Notes under the pieces: generated by a model | What the model was told of the DNA's origin: nothing | Databases searched by the model: none | The model's input: only the letters and a program-made list of their open reading frames with translations | Translations under genes and position numbers: made by a program | Source of the DNA: Cycas panzhihuaensis | Taxonomy: Eukaryota; Cycadophyta | Assembly (NCBI GenBank): GCA_023213395.1 | Contig: CM041465.1 | Location: 73,229,741 to 73,293,740 of the forward strand | Direction: 5' to 3' | DNA: 64,000 nucleotides | Shown: piece after piece, positions 48,780 through 60,633 of the stretch | How positions within the stretch are numbered: position 1 is the stretch's first letter | Layout: every line of letters begins with the position of its first letter

Positions 48780-49368
48780 TGAAGATCATATATAATGGGT
48801 TGAATTCCCTACTCCAGCTTGAAGGTCTTGAATGATATGCTTTGTAAAGGAGTCCTCATCCCATTCTTGCTTGGCGACTACTATCCAAGAGGGATTGACT
48901 GTTGTGATAGAATATAGTGTAGAGCCTTCTTCCTTATGAGATAAAGCATCATCAGCTATATTATCTTTACCTTTTTTATATACGATTTCAAAGTCAAAAG
49001 CTTGCATTTTGGTGACCCATTTTTGTCGTTCCTCAGATGCTGTCCTTTGAGATAGGAAATATTTTAAGCTATCATGGTCTGTTTTAATTTGGAAATATGT
49101 TCCTAATAAATATTGTCGTCATTTCCTAACTGCATGAAGAATTGCTAACATCTTCTTCTCATAGGTGGATTTGACTTGTTCCTTGAGTGTAAGTCGACGA
49201 CTTTCAAAGGCCAAAGGTTTTCCTTCTTGCATTAAGACTACTCCAATGCCTTGCCCCGATGCATCACATTCAATGGTGAAGGTATTTATAAAGTCTGGTG
49301 TTGCAAGGACTGGTGTGGTACTTAAAGCCAGCTTTAGGTGTTCAAATGCTTCAAAGGCCTTATCATTC
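48780..49368 (-). pseudogene. Gypsy-I RNase H pseudogene
   Basis: Minus-strand remains include FTIECDASGQGIGVVLMQEG near 49240 (in frame with stops), LTLKEQVKSTYEKKMLAILH near 49170, FQIKTDHDSLKYFLSQRTAS near 49070 and MQAFDFEIVYKKGKDNIADD (48786-49007) ending ALSHKEE, where the usual DALSR has Arg to His. Confidence 0.88.
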
Positions 49369-50150
49369 TAATGAAAGGAATCTTTTTTTAACAAATTGAT
49401 TAAAGGGGAAGCAATCCTTACATAGCCTTGAACAAACTTTCGATAATATCCTGCGATTCCTAAGAATCCACGAAGGCCCTTGATGTTTTTAGGTTTAGGC
49501 CAGTTTGTGATAACTGCTATTTTCTTAGGATTCACCTTGACTCCTTCTTGAGAGATAATATGGCCCAAATATTCTATTTCTGTTTGCCTAAATTGACATT
49601 TTGATTTTTTTGCATAAAGCTGGTTATCTGCAAGTACCTATGATGCCTTATCAACATGCTGAAGATGGTCTTCCCATGTGCGACTGAAGATCAAAATGTC
49701 ATCAAAAAAGACTAACATAAACTTCCTTAAGTAAGGTCGAAAGAGTTTATTCATGAGTCCTTAAAAGGTGGATGGGGCATTAGTCAAGCCAAATGGCATG
49801 ACTAAAAATTCATAGTGACCTTCATGTGTATGAAATACAGTTTTATGCACATCCTCTGCTTTGATCCTGATTTGATGGTATCCTAACTGCAAGTCCAATG
49901 ATGTGAAGAACATTGCTCCATAGAGTTCATCAATGACTGGTATAGGAAATTTATCCTTGATGGTTATCTTATTGAGCTCACGATAGTCTACACACATGCA
50001 AAATGAGCCATCCTTTTTTCTTATTAAAATCACCAGGGCAGAAAAAGTGCTTTTACTTTCCCTAATAATACTAGCATTAAGGGGTTCTTGAACTAGTCGT
50101 TCAATTTCATTCTTTTGCTGGTAGGGATATCAGTATGGTCGAATATAAGG
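49369..50150 (-). pseudogene. Gypsy-I reverse transcriptase pseudogene
   Basis: [40 protein letters not shown] and [15 protein letters not shown] (49761-50033) are intact. The catalytic FFDD is intact at 49698-49709 ([17 protein letters not shown]), and GHIISQEGVKVNPKKIAVIT follows. Point stops (for example near 49640 and 49760) interrupt an otherwise readable domain. Confidence 0.9.
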
Positions 50151-50345
50151 AGCATTACTTCTAGCTACCAGGTCAATGCTATGATCTTGGTCACGTACTG
50201 GGGGAAGACCTTGAGAAATATCCTAAAAGACCTGGTTATGGCGGTGAAGTGCCAATTTTAAGTCATTTGGTATACCATCATCTTGGAGGATGTCCCCTTC
50301 TGTTGGAAGTTCTTGACCTTCTAGAGCATAACATTTGGCAATGAT

Positions 50346-50813
50346 TCATGTACCACCCCTTTTAATAAGCCTCTCCATACGGTGTGAGCTGATGATTTGG
50401 GTTCGTGGAGGAATGATCCCATTTAATTGATAGTCAATTCCTTCAGAAGTAAATCGGATGAAGAGCTCTTGCATATTTAGTTGAATGGTCCCTAGTGGTT
50501 TGAGCCATTGTACCCCTAATACAACATCAACTCCTCTAACGGGAATGACATACATAGAAGTGGAGAGGTGATAGTCACCCATTTGCAACTTGATATTCTG
50601 ACATTTTCCCCCACAAGAGAGTGTCCCTCCATTAGCCACTATAACCTGAAAATTTTTGATAGGATATGGAAAACAATTGAGTTCTTTAGCAAGTTTTCGA
50701 TTAATGAAATTGTGGGTGCTCCCATAATCTATGAGGATAACCACCTTCCTTTTCTTAATGTTCCCAATAAGTTTGAGTATCTGAGGGGCTGCAATTCCAG
50801 CTAGGGCATGCAC
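50346..50813 (-). pseudogene. Gypsy-I protease domain
   Basis: An open 155-codon frame with a retropepsin-like domain: VVILIDYGSTHNFINRKLAK, where the active-site box at 50718-50729 reads DYGS instead of DSGS; VIVANGGTLSCGGKC; and VDVVLGVQWLKPLGTIQLNM. The fold motifs are otherwise typical of chromoviruses. The Ser-to-Tyr change beside the catalytic Asp is probably inactivating. Confidence 0.87.
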
Positions 50814-50929
50814 AGATATAGTAGCAGTATCTTCTTCTTCCTCCTCAAGTGGGTCACAATCATTATTTTTTGGCTCTAATGAGGCTTCTTCTACTGGTTC
50901 CTCATCTTGAACATCCTCAATTATGAATA

Positions 50930-51815
50930 AGCGTTGTTCATGACACTTATGGTCTTTATTCCACTTTTGGTTGCAACAAAGATATAACCCTTTTAATCAT
51001 TTCTTATCTATCTCTTGGGAAGTCATTCATCATATACCAGGAACCTGAAATTGTGGCCGCTTTTCTAGAAATGTTCGTTGGGGGGGTCAGGATGCCTTAT
51101 TTTTTGCTTCAATATGTCGAGCAAAATTAATAGTTGTAGAGATGTTATCAGGTTTTAAGAGTCGCAACTCATATCTGATGTCATCTCGTAATCCACCAAT
51201 GTATAACTCAAGTAATTTATCCTGACAAAGACCATCAACCCTTGTGGAGAGACATTGGTATTCTACTGTATAAGCTGAAACAGTACCCTCCTGTCTAACT
51301 TTAGCTAACTGGTTAAAGTGGTCTTGATCCCAGGTACTGTTATATTGAGCTATAAGATCCTTGACAAAACCCTCCCATTGATAACTAAGCCCACCAATTG
51401 TTTTCATAACCCATTGGTACCATTAGTAGGGTTCAGTTTCCATGTGTAGAGAAGCAAGAGGGATCTTCTTATCTGCTGGAACTTGATGAAAAAAAAAGTA
51501 TTATTCCATTTGGGTGATCTAGGTACGTACATCTATGCCATTGAACTTCTTGATTTCTACCTTGGGAAGGAAGTTTAGACGAAAGCGCCTACCATCATTA
51601 CCTTCATCTTCTTTAGCAAAGTGACCCCCACCTATGTGAGTAGTATCATCAAGGTCACTCTTTTCTTCCTTAAGAGGTTTCATAGATGTGAGCTCTAGCA
51701 TTACTACTTCAAATTTTTCATTAAAGTCATTTTGGATTTGTAATATATCTTCTCGAAGTTGTGAAACAACATCATTGAGATCTTGAGTCCAACTTGGATT
51801 CATCTTAGGGGCCAT
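50930..51815 (-). pseudogene. Gypsy-I gag pseudogene
   Basis: The ATG at 51815 opens MAPKMNPSWTQDLNDVVSQL. One reading frame runs to 51087 with a few stops at about 51410-51519, and shows LIAQYNSTWDQDHFNQLAKV, STRVDGLCQDKLLELYIGGL and LRLLKPDNISTTINFARHIE. A CCHC knuckle (CCNQKWNKDHKC) follows at about 50950-50995. The product would be the capsid and nucleocapsid. Confidence 0.88.
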
Positions 51816-52745
51816 TAGTCCACAAGACCTAAGTTGAATCCTAGTTGGTAAATGTGACTGAAAAGGATTTGATGAGGTGTTTATAGACTGTTATCCCCAA
51901 TATTTTACAATGAGGCAATATGGATTTTTTTTATTTTTTTACTTTTTTATTTTTTTACTTTTTTACTTTTTGCTTTTTGCTTTTTACTTTTTGCTTTTTT
52001 ATTTTTTTTGCTTTTTTGGGCACTAGTTGGCTGGCAGACTATGTGCACATAAACTGATGACAAACTGGCTAGACACACTCGATTTAATAAATAGATAATG
52101 ACTGACTCACTGACTGACTAAGTGTGCACAACCCACTAATGGGACCGACTGTACACTAGGTATGGGCTTATCTGGTTTGTAGGCCCTCTGATATACTTAT
52201 CCCAGACGTAAATAATATCAACTTACAGAGGCAAATGCTCTACTCTGTAGTTGTACTACCCCGTCTCTAAGGTACGTGGAGAGTAACTTCCTAGGGCTAA
52301 CTGCTTACCAGTGCACTACAAATTACAGACGGTCAATAGGTTTCCTATGGTTACCTATACTAGGAAGGCCTATCTAGGGGGTCCTCCTATATACCCGCAG
52401 GTACGTGGAGGCATAATTCCGTAGTTGAGTTCTATCTAAGGCTTGATTCAGGAGTGTGATCTCCAGTCCTTCACACAAGGGACAGAGAAGCCACAATGCG
52501 CTTAGCCCAAAACGACAGATCCTCGTGATATTTATAGACCCCCGGCACAGGGTCTCTATCTAAATGCAAAAGAGAACTGCCCGGTGGCAATGTTAGGGTA
52601 GCTACCTGATTGCAGTGTTATCTACCCGTAAAAAGCAAGGTAACTAAATGGAAATCAAATGAGAATAGGTACTAATGAGAAAAAAATGATAGAAAAAAAA
52701 TTGATTATTTAGTACCTTGACTCTGCCATAAGGAATGGATTGACC
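51816..52745 (-). other. Gypsy-I leader with T-rich tandem repeat
   Basis: A 0.93-kb untranslated leader. It includes an imperfect tandem array of TTTTTAC/TTTTTGC units at about 51927-52018 and the segment at 52160-52745 that resembles the Gypsy-G leader. Confidence 0.7.
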
Positions 52746-52757
52746 GCTCTGATACCA
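52746..52757 (-). other. Gypsy-I primer binding site
   Basis: The reverse complement is exactly TGGTATCAGAGC, two bases from the LTR. Confidence 0.93.
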
Positions 52758-52759
52758 CT

Positions 52760-53140
52760 TAGTAGGATACCACTCCTTAATGATAATTGCACACCAATAT
52801 AATAAGTAAATAACTCCAAAAGAGCACTTATATTGCAATATCCTTCGAGGGGACAACCTCCCAATTACATGCAAATAACAATGATATTTAAGATGCCATA
52901 CTCTAAGGATTACATAAATATATATATAGCTCTATGCTTACTACTCAACCTCCTTCTTATGCATGTGGGATATTACATGAATATATATAGTACTCAATGA
53001 CCACTACACAACCTTCTACTTATGCATGTGGGATATTAAGAAAAGGGAAGAAGTAGAAGAAATAAAGATATAAGAGAGAGAAGAAGTACAAGATATAAGA
53101 GAATATAAGAGAAGGTAAGTTAGGGGTTGGATCCCTAACA
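52760..53140 (-). repeat. Gypsy-I 5' LTR
   Basis: 381-bp partner with the same internal duplication. Its first base pair context is TAGTAGG instead of TGGTAGG, so one terminal dinucleotide has mutated. Confidence 0.94.
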
Positions 53141-53145
53141 GGTTG

Positions 53146-54300
53146 AGACATGTATTTGGAGCAAATTCCAATTGAAAATGATATATCAGGGCGAGTGTTA
53201 GTGAGATAAATGAGACTCCTAATCAACTATTGATAAATAATGGGATCTGTTGGTTCAGCTTCCTCATTGAGAGTAAGCTTTGTTCAATTCTCTGTTGGTA
53301 TAGGCACTGATTTGCAATCATGTATCTTGAACTATTATAAAATGTCCCAAGAATATTTAGCTTGGGAGATGAAGGTATAGCCTCGATGTTGCCATATCTC
53401 AAAGCCTAAAAAATAATGGATAAGTCTAAGATCTGTCATCTTAAAACTCCTCTTCAAGTCATCCTAGAGAATCTGTACCATCTTAGTATCATTGTCAGTG
53501 ATCACTAAGCCATCCACATACAAGACAATGAAAATAGCATGGGCTTTCCCAACTTTGATATACAAGTTAGGATCTAAAATAGATTGATGAAACCCATGTC
53601 TTAAAAAGTAGTCATCAATCTTTGAGTATCATGCTCATGGAGCTTGTTTCAAACCATACAACGCATTTTTTAGGTGATAAACTAAGTGCTCCTTGCCTTG
53701 TACCTTATAACTGGGAGGTTACTCCAAGTATACCTCCTCTTGAAGATCACTATTGAGAAAGATGCTCTTCACGTCCATCTGAAAAACTGACAATTTGCAT
53801 TGAGTTGCTAAAGCCAAGATGAGTCTGGTGGTGTTCATGTTAGTGATAGGTGCAAAAGTCTTCTAATAATCTATGCCTTCATTTTCTTTGAAGCCTTTTG
53901 CAATAAGGCGGGCCTTCTGGCACTTAAGTGTACCATAAAATGAAATTTAGTCTTGTAAACCCATTTGCAACTGATTTCCTATTTGTGTTTAGGCAATTCA
54001 ACCAAATTCCAAGTTCCATTCTTTTCAATAGAATGGATTTCTTCATCCATGATAGCCTTCCAATTTTCATTTTTAGAAGTCTCCTTAAAAGTGGAAGGCT
54101 CATCAACACAAAGCACTTTAGCGATAAGTGCAAAATTGGTTTGCTGCATGTATCTTGATGGACGTTTTGCTTCAACAATCTGGCTATCCTATACTGTTTG
54201 AGTATACCATTTAGGTAACTTTTTTATTGATGTAACTTGAACCTCAAGATCTTTTAGTCTAAGTGGTTGATCAATAGAAGATGTATTAGGATCAAGTGGA
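53146..54300 (-). pseudogene. Copia-H reverse transcriptase, YVDD changed to YVDG
   Basis: RVT_2 begins near 54100 (NWKAIMDEEIHSIEKNGTWN), continues with CKWVYKTK near 53950 and VVWFET-type remains. The catalytic box at 53509-53520 reads YVDG, so the second catalytic Asp is lost. Near 53160-53226 LIRSLIYLTNTRPDISFSIG and SKYMSQP are clear; Gypsy-I inserts just after this point at 53140/53141. Confidence 0.87.
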
Positions 54301-54358
54301 GTTGATTCTGATGATGTGAACGGTCAACAAGCATAGATGATATGCATAGAGTTAAAGA

Positions 54359-55240
54359 TTAAGAGGGAAGGAAAGCCTCAACAATCTTTTTACCTTTCTC
54401 AATAGGAGGTTGGATGGATATTGTATCTAACTCTTTATGATCTTCTTCAACAAAGATTACATATCTTGAGAGATGCATTTTCTTTCCAATGGGATCATAC
54501 AACTTGTAGGCCTTACTATGAATGGCATAACCTACAAAGATACATGTTAGACTATGCTTTTCTAATTTAGTTCTTTGTTGATCAGGGATGTTCATATAAG
54601 CAGTGCACCTAAAAGTCCTTAAGTGGCTAACAATTGGCATTTTTCCAGACCGTGCCTTCTCTGGTGTGATGTCGGTGACTGCTAATGTTGGACTCTGATT
54701 TGCCACATAGGCAGTTGTGTGGAATACCTCTACCCAGTAAGCTCGAGTGAGTCCCTTTGCATGCATCATTACTTTGGCTTTATTAGCCAAAGTTCTATTC
54801 ATTCTTTTAGAGACTCCATTTTGTTAAGGAGTATGAGGAATAGTAAGCTCTCTTCAAATGCCATTATCCTTGCAGAATTGGGTGAATTCCTTTGAAGTGA
54901 ATTCATCTCCATTGTCTGTCCTTAGTATTTTGATTGATTGGCCAAACTCGTTCTCCCTTTCAAGTTTGAATTCCTTAAACTTTTGAAATGCTTATGTTTG
55001 ATGAAGTAAACCCAAACTTTATGGGAGAAATCATCAATGAAGGAGATCTAATACAAGGCTCCTCTAAAGTATGTAATAGATATAGGTCCACACAAAGTCG
55101 AGTGTATTAACTGCAAAAGATACGATGCATGCCAAGCTTTGTGCATACTTCACAAAGACATTTTAAGCCATACATCTTTGGAAGCCCATACACCATATTT
55201 TTATTCATCATCTGCTTGAGATTGTCTAAGCTCAAGTGGC
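54359..55240 (-). pseudogene. Copia-H integrase pseudogene
   Basis: The pre-integrase domain is near 55130-55240 (HLSLDNLKQMMNKNMVYGLP) with a damaged zinc site. The catalytic-core pieces are decayed between 54840 and 55080. An open stretch at 54359-54802 encodes the C-terminal half: MNRTLANKAKVMMHAKGLTR, HLRTFRCTAYMNIPDQQRTK and CIFVGYAIHSKAYKLYDP. Confidence 0.85.
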
Positions 55241-55700
55241 CTAGATGTTGTTGCTATAGTTATATCTTGGACAAGGATTGAGGACAATGGAACCTGAGTA
55301 AGTAGAATCAGGTATGATATTATTAGCATCCAATTTATAAAGGCCACGATCCTCATATCTAATAGCTACTACCTTGTTATTTTTGTCACTTATTATATAT
55401 TTTTCATTTGTAAACAAAATGCTCATCTGTTGCTTGTCTAATATGCTAACAGATAGCAAGCTCTTCTCCATGGAAGGTATGAAATAGGCGTTGCCATTGG
55501 GGAATGTGGAGGAAGGATTGGAAGGAGAATGGAATGGGGAAATTATGCTTATACTAGAGATCTTAACTGATTCATTATTGTCGAAGGTCACTAATTGACC
55601 TTTTCCTTCCTTGATGTCGCAAAGGAGTTCTTCACTCCCAGTAATGTGTTGAGTAGCCCCAGAGTCAATGATCTGAGTTTAATCAACTTTAGATGTATGA
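55241..55700 (-). pseudogene. Copia-H protease pseudogene
   Basis: The active-site motif is intact (IIDSGATQHITGSEELL near 55630-55680). The flap and following region read VTFDNNESVKISSIS and AYFIPSMEKSLLSVSILDKQ (55241-55591). One of the few protease motifs in the window with DSGA preserved. Confidence 0.85.
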
Positions 55701-55889
55701 TAAGCATAAAATAATTTGTCTTCATTTGTAAGTTGATTGAAGTGGTATTAATTGCCACCTCTAAAACCCCCCTTCCTCTTTGACCTCCTCAATAGGCACC
55801 TCAATTTGGTCGAGGGGGTTGTTATTGCTGAAACCACTGCTATTGGAATTGTTGTCTCTAATGTTGCTGACGTGGCTGCTACTACTACT

Positions 55890-56702
55890 TTTATGTGTTC
55901 TGGAGATTTTCTTGTTTCTTTCTATAATCAGGGGCTATGTGGCCAACTTTTCTATAATAATGACAGATAACATTGGTTTTTGAGGAACTAATATTCATGT
56001 TCCTAAACTGCTTTGAAAGTGCAAGTTTGGGATTTTGCTTGGTCTTTGTTTTGGCCATGAATGCCTCTAAAGTGGATGGTTCATCATCATCATCCTTGAT
56101 ATAAATATGCTCCTCTTGAAGCAATAAGCTTTCAAGTTCGTTGAAAGACATTCTTTTGAGTGAACCATCTCGTGTAGTAGGAGAAATAAATCCATTGTAG
56201 TCCTGAAGTAATGCTTTGACAATTATAGTTATAAGCTCATATCTGGAAATAGGACTACCTAATGTATTCAATTCATTATATACCTCCTTGATGGAGGAAA
56301 GAAAAGTCGACATAGGCTTGATAAATTTTACAAAATACAACTTGGCTTTTACCATCAAAATGCGAGCTTTATCTTGTCTTTCATATAAAGATGACAAAAT
56401 GTCCTATGCTTCCTTAGAAGTTTTTACACACACAATATTCTGGTCAATATGAACATCAATAATCATATGTAAGAATACTGAAGCAATTTTATCATTGGCT
56501 TCCTAGGTAGCAATACAAGCAGCATCAGGATGAATAATTACACCATTATTTACAACATGTACGGTCAAAGTATTTTTACAGAGACATAACCCTAAAATTG
56601 ATTCATTATCAAGAGATTTTGAGTGATCATTTTCCATTCTTGATAGTTGTCTTATCCTGTTAATTTAATAGTACATACATTTAGCATATTAATTGCAACC
56701 AT
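55890..56702 (-). pseudogene. Copia-H gag pseudogene with broken zinc knuckle
   Basis: The ATG at 56702 gives MVAINMLNVCTIKLTG, then a TAG where Gln is expected and DNYQEWKMITQNLL. A frameshift leads to LSSLYERQDKARILMVKAKL, STFLSSIKEVYNELNTLGSP and MSFNELESLLLQEEH. The knuckle at 55923-55968 reads CHYYRKVGHIAPDY: the second and fourth ligands are Tyr instead of Cys, both explained by TGT to TAT. Confidence 0.87.
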
Positions 56703-59335
56703 GTTTAAGTAGTAAGGCTTGAAGCTAGTAGATAACTTGGAAACTCAAAGCTTTCGTTGCTTAAGTTTCACCTTCTAACGAAACCAACAGTTCTAATTTT
56801 ACTAGAAGATCCAGCAACTAAATGGAGTGATGAGGGGTGGAGGACTAGGCTAAAGAGTTGGTCTAAGCTTAATTTATAGAAGAGATCTAATAGTTGGCCA
56901 AGTTAAATCTAGGACAATGTAGGTAGCGTTGATCTGCATGGACATACCATGCTTTCCTTAGAATTCACAGCCCTAATAATACCCTTTTCGAACCTCCTTT
57001 CCCTCAAGCAACCTTAATTGGCGTAATCGACAAGCATTGGTCCCCTAGGGAATGCGCCAAACTTAAGGTTATTTTAGAGGCAAGATTTGAACCTTTTTTG
57101 GGCCTCTCCTACTTGATTTTAAAGTTCACTTTTTAGAAGATTATAGTGGACTTTAGAGTAGATTTTACTTAGATGATGTAGATGCTTGATTAATATTTAT
57201 AATGAAAAAGAGTTTAAAAAAGAAACAACCAAGTATATCAAAATGGCTTTGAGTGTTTTATAAGAGCACTTTATGGAGTGAAGTAGTGCTATCAAATCTA
57301 AGTAAAAGAGCATTTAAGCACAATGAAAGATATTTACACTTTAAAAAGTTGTTAAGTGCTTCAATGAAAATAAACAAACCCTTTGTGTTGAAAATGTAAT
57401 GCTAAAGATAAAGAGAGGAAGATCACTTGCAAATTGAAGATGCTAATCACCAAGTGTTTGGATTTTAAAATAGTCCCAACGATCAACAAAATGAGTGATT
57501 TTCATTAAGTAACAAGTCTCCTTGAGCCCTTTTTATGACTAAGGGAAATACGTCACCATGCAAGGTGCCTTAAAGAAAGTGTTGAAATAGTGATAAAGAT
57601 CACTTTAATAAGGTAATAACACTTAAAAATCACTTCTTTCAATGCCTTTTAACACTTGTAAATATGAAATAAATGTTAAATAAGGTTATAAGAGCCAAAA
57701 AACAAAGGCTAAAATTTAACCTTTTTTATAACTTTAAACAACAAGAACACCATGTAGGGAGTCTTAACGAAGACTTTAATCAAGTAATTTTAATGGCCAA
57801 AGATGCGTGAATGATTTATCATTAGTGATTTAATGAGATCACTCAGTACAATGAAGATTTTAAACTCCAAAAAGTGAAAAAAAGTTGACTTTTTTCTTAG
57901 GAGAATTAAGTCGAAAAGGTCTTAAATGACAGAAAATGGCTTAAGGAGGGGAAAAAAATATAACTTTTTAATGAAAAGATACTAAAAGAGACTTTATTAA
58001 GTCCTTTTTACACCAAGTGAAATTACTAGAGTCATAAAATTGAAAAAGTAACTAAAAAATCATTGAAATTAATTTTTAAAAGTGATTTTTATTGACTTTA
58101 AAAAGGACTTGGTATAAGCCTTGGACTAAAAGGATTATGTAAAGAGGAATATCCTAAGAATATTCTAACATGCATAACCTAAGATTGAAAATCAAAATTA
58201 AAATAGAAATTAAAAAAAAAAAAATTGAAAACTTTGTGGTCGCCATACCTGTGCGACCTACGTAGTACATTTTTGGTCGAATCTAAGTGTGGAGACTTCA
58301 GATTCGAGTAAAAGTTTAGCTAGAGGATCATGTAGCTTGAATGATGATTCTTGTCAAATTTGAAAGGGTTCTGTTGAGTCTTGAGTGAGTATTGAGTGAA
58401 CTAAATGTTGGTTGGGCACACAGCCAGTGATCAGATGAATGACTGTCGTGCAGAGTCTTAAGGATATGGGACCCTTCGGTGATCTTCCAATGAGATGTGG
58501 GACCCTCCAATGATCTTCTAATGAGATGTGGGACCCTATAGTGAAACATGAGAGCCTGCAGTAAACAAATGGAGCAGAAACAAGAGAAGGACTAGGGCAC
58601 ACGGCTAGTTGTATAGTTGTGCAGTTGAACAGTGACTTTAATCCACCGTGTGGAGTTGTGGGACCTACTGCAGGGTTGCTAGATGGTGCAGAATCAATGC
58701 ATAGATCTTTGGACTGCACCAACAATTCAAGTCAAAAAACATATTTGAACCAGTGATTTGAGCTTTCTCAAATTTTTGAAGGACACCCAATGATATAATC
58801 AGGCCTACATTAAGTCTGTGGAACTGTAAAAACTACAAAAGGTCTGAGAAATACTCAGTATCATCATAGATTAGCTCAGAATATCTGAAACTTAGCTATG
58901 AGATCTGTAGGGTATAGAAAAACTTTAAATTTTCCACTTTTAGAGAGTGGATTCTCAATTGACTAGCCATGTACAAGTTAAAAGATAGCAGAAAATGAGT
59001 TCTTAGTGCAAAAAGAAACAACATATTTGAGCTTAAATCAATTTCTAATTATAGATATAAGTGAAAAAATATCAAAAAAATAATATTTTTAAAAGGAAAT
59101 CACTGTTTGTAACAATAATTTGTGTTGTACCTAATAGGCCATTTGTTTGAAAAAATTTCAAATCTGAAAAATATGCTTTCAACACTGCTCTAAGAAGCTT
59201 AATCTGCACATGTGAATCTAAAACACACCTTAGATTGCCTTTAGAGAGTGAATGTCATCACCAAGGGGTAGTAAAACCTACTTGAATCTCCCTTAAGCAA
59301 GATAAGATTAGAACAAATATAACTAGTCTCCTCTA
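56703..59335 (-). other. Copia-H long leader
   Basis: About 2.6 kb between primer site and gag with no coding similarity. It contains an imperfect 31-bp tandem duplication (about 58480-58541, unit with AATGAGATGTGGGACCCT) and A-rich low-complexity runs near 58205-58225. Length exceeds usual copia leaders, so a decayed insertion could be hidden here. Confidence 0.55.
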
Positions 59336-59347
59336 GCTTTGATACCA
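59336..59347 (-). other. Copia-H primer binding site
   Basis: The reverse complement TGGTATCAAAGC, two bases from the LTR. Confidence 0.88.
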
Positions 59348-59349
59348 AA

Positions 59350-59908
59350 TGTTGAAGTGGCTAAAAGGCCTTTGAAACCCAAGATCTAGGAGATATATTC
59401 ACTCTAGTTCTAGAAAGAAAATAATCTATACTAACAATGAAAATATGAGATTAATATGAGATTAACATAAGCAAGATCAAAGAATGAAGAGAAAGAGCAA
59501 AATGATACCAAATGTGAGGAGTTGGAATTGATCCAACCTCCAAATGAATAGTAGTTTGATTAGCAAACTTGCAACATAATAATACAGCTCCAACTCTATA
59601 TGAGAATAATGAGAAGAGGTCTCAATATATAGAGTGACATGAGAGACCTAAGACATTGAATGTTTGACAAGTGTCAAATATTCAAGATTCATACCTTACA
59701 TGTAGGACATGTGTCCTTTTGGACTCTCAAGTGAGTAAAAGTGCATGAGGGTCCATTTAACCCTTTAATGACAATGTTGTATCACGAGGAAAGAATGTAG
59801 GTATGCACTTTATCACTTAAGTGATAAGTCACACATAAAGTACAAAAGTATAAATAATACATAAAAAATAAAGTACACAGTGTTAGCATGTAAACATAAG
59901 GTTTAATA
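59350..59908 (-). repeat. Copia-H 5' LTR
   Basis: 559 bp partner. It carries a short tandem duplication (ATGAGATTAATATGAGATTAA near 59447) and a small insertion near 59820 relative to the left copy. Confidence 0.93.
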
Positions 59909-60619
59909 TAGACAAGGTGTGCTTAGTCTTATAGGCCTGCCAATAAACTTCTGATATAAAAGTTTGGGGCAGGTAGCTTCATAGCACTAACCATTAATCA
60001 CTGCACTATAAGATTTCAATGGGCAGTAGTTTGCCTATGCTAGGAAGGATTTGGGACCTATAAAGGTCCTTCTATATACCTAAAGGTATGTGGAGGCACA
60101 CTTTTGTATCCAAGTTCTGTCTAAGGTTTAGTTTAAGGTTGTTGTATTATCTCTAGTCCGTTATGCAAGAGGCAGGAAATCCATGATGTACTTAGCTAGA
60201 ATGAAAAATTCCTATGATTTTTAAAGGCCCCCAGTACAAGGTCTCTACCTAACTACTTGGATAGTTGTTAAGCGGGGTCATCTACCCAAGAAAGAGGGGT
60301 GGGAAGGAGAAAGAGTAGCCACCGAGTGGAGTTATCTACCCTTGGACTAACAACTAAGTACAAAAATTGAAATAGATAAATTAAACTAAAAAATGAATAT
60401 AAGGTAAAAAAAAAAGTACTAGGAGTTGTCGAGGGGAAGAAATTCTGCTTCTCTCATGACTCTTGAGTTATACTAGTTTGATTCTTCAATCTCCATGGAG
60501 AGAGTACTAAGATAAGGTCTTTCCTTGATCTCTACTTGGGTAGAGAGAGTACTCAATCTATAAAAAAAAACATTCAAAATTTTTTAGCCTATTGAGTAGC
60601 TTCCCACGATCTAAATGTG
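59909..60619 (-). other. Gypsy-G leader, right part
   Basis: Continuation of the leader right of Copia-H. It aligns by eye with the Gypsy-I leader (about 52160-52745): shared CTATGCTAGGAAGG, TCCTTCTATATACC, GGTATGTGGAGGCA and AGTTCTGTCTAAGG phrases. No coding content. Confidence 0.7.
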
Positions 60620-60631
60620 TCTCTGATACCA
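60620..60631 (-). other. Gypsy-G primer binding site
   Basis: The reverse complement TGGTATCAGAGA is a near-exact initiator tRNA-Met site, two bases from the LTR start at 60634. Confidence 0.8.
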
Positions 60632-60633
60632 CT

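Larger units (their letters stand above)
47051..53140 (-). mobile_element. Gypsy-I, near-complete chromovirus nested in Copia-H
   Basis: Two 381-bp LTRs (47051-47431, 52760-53140) end ATCCCTAACA; the left copy starts TGGTAGGATACC and the right TAGTAGG. A perfect GGTTG duplication flanks the element (47046-47050, 53141-53145). Right to left on the minus strand: primer site, leader, gag with zinc knuckle, protease, RT, RNase H, integrase, chromodomain, polypurine tract (AAGTCCCCCCCTTAA). Length is 6.09 kb. The LTRs differ at about 16 of 381 positions (about 4%), the youngest insertion I can date here. Damage is mostly point stops. Confidence 0.96.
45928..59908 (-). mobile_element. Copia-H, Ty1/copia element nested in Gypsy-G, itself split by Gypsy-I
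   Basis: LTRs at 45928-46468 (541 bp) and 59350-59908 (559 bp) begin TGTTGAAGTGGC and end GGTTTAACA / GGTTTAATA; a perfect TAGAC duplication flanks them (45923-45927, 59909-59913). A purine tract (CCCCCCCTTA in plus reading) follows the left LTR and a TGGTATCAAAGC-type primer site lies at 59336-59347. Without Gypsy-I its length is about 7.9 kb, large for copia because the leader is about 2.6 kb. LTRs differ by roughly 8-9% plus two indels. Confidence 0.95.

Noticed and set aside
58328-58725. Overlapping minus-strand frames of 73 and 123 codons in the Copia-H leader
   Set aside because: Their repeated peptide parts come from the 31-bp DNA duplication; no domain is visible.
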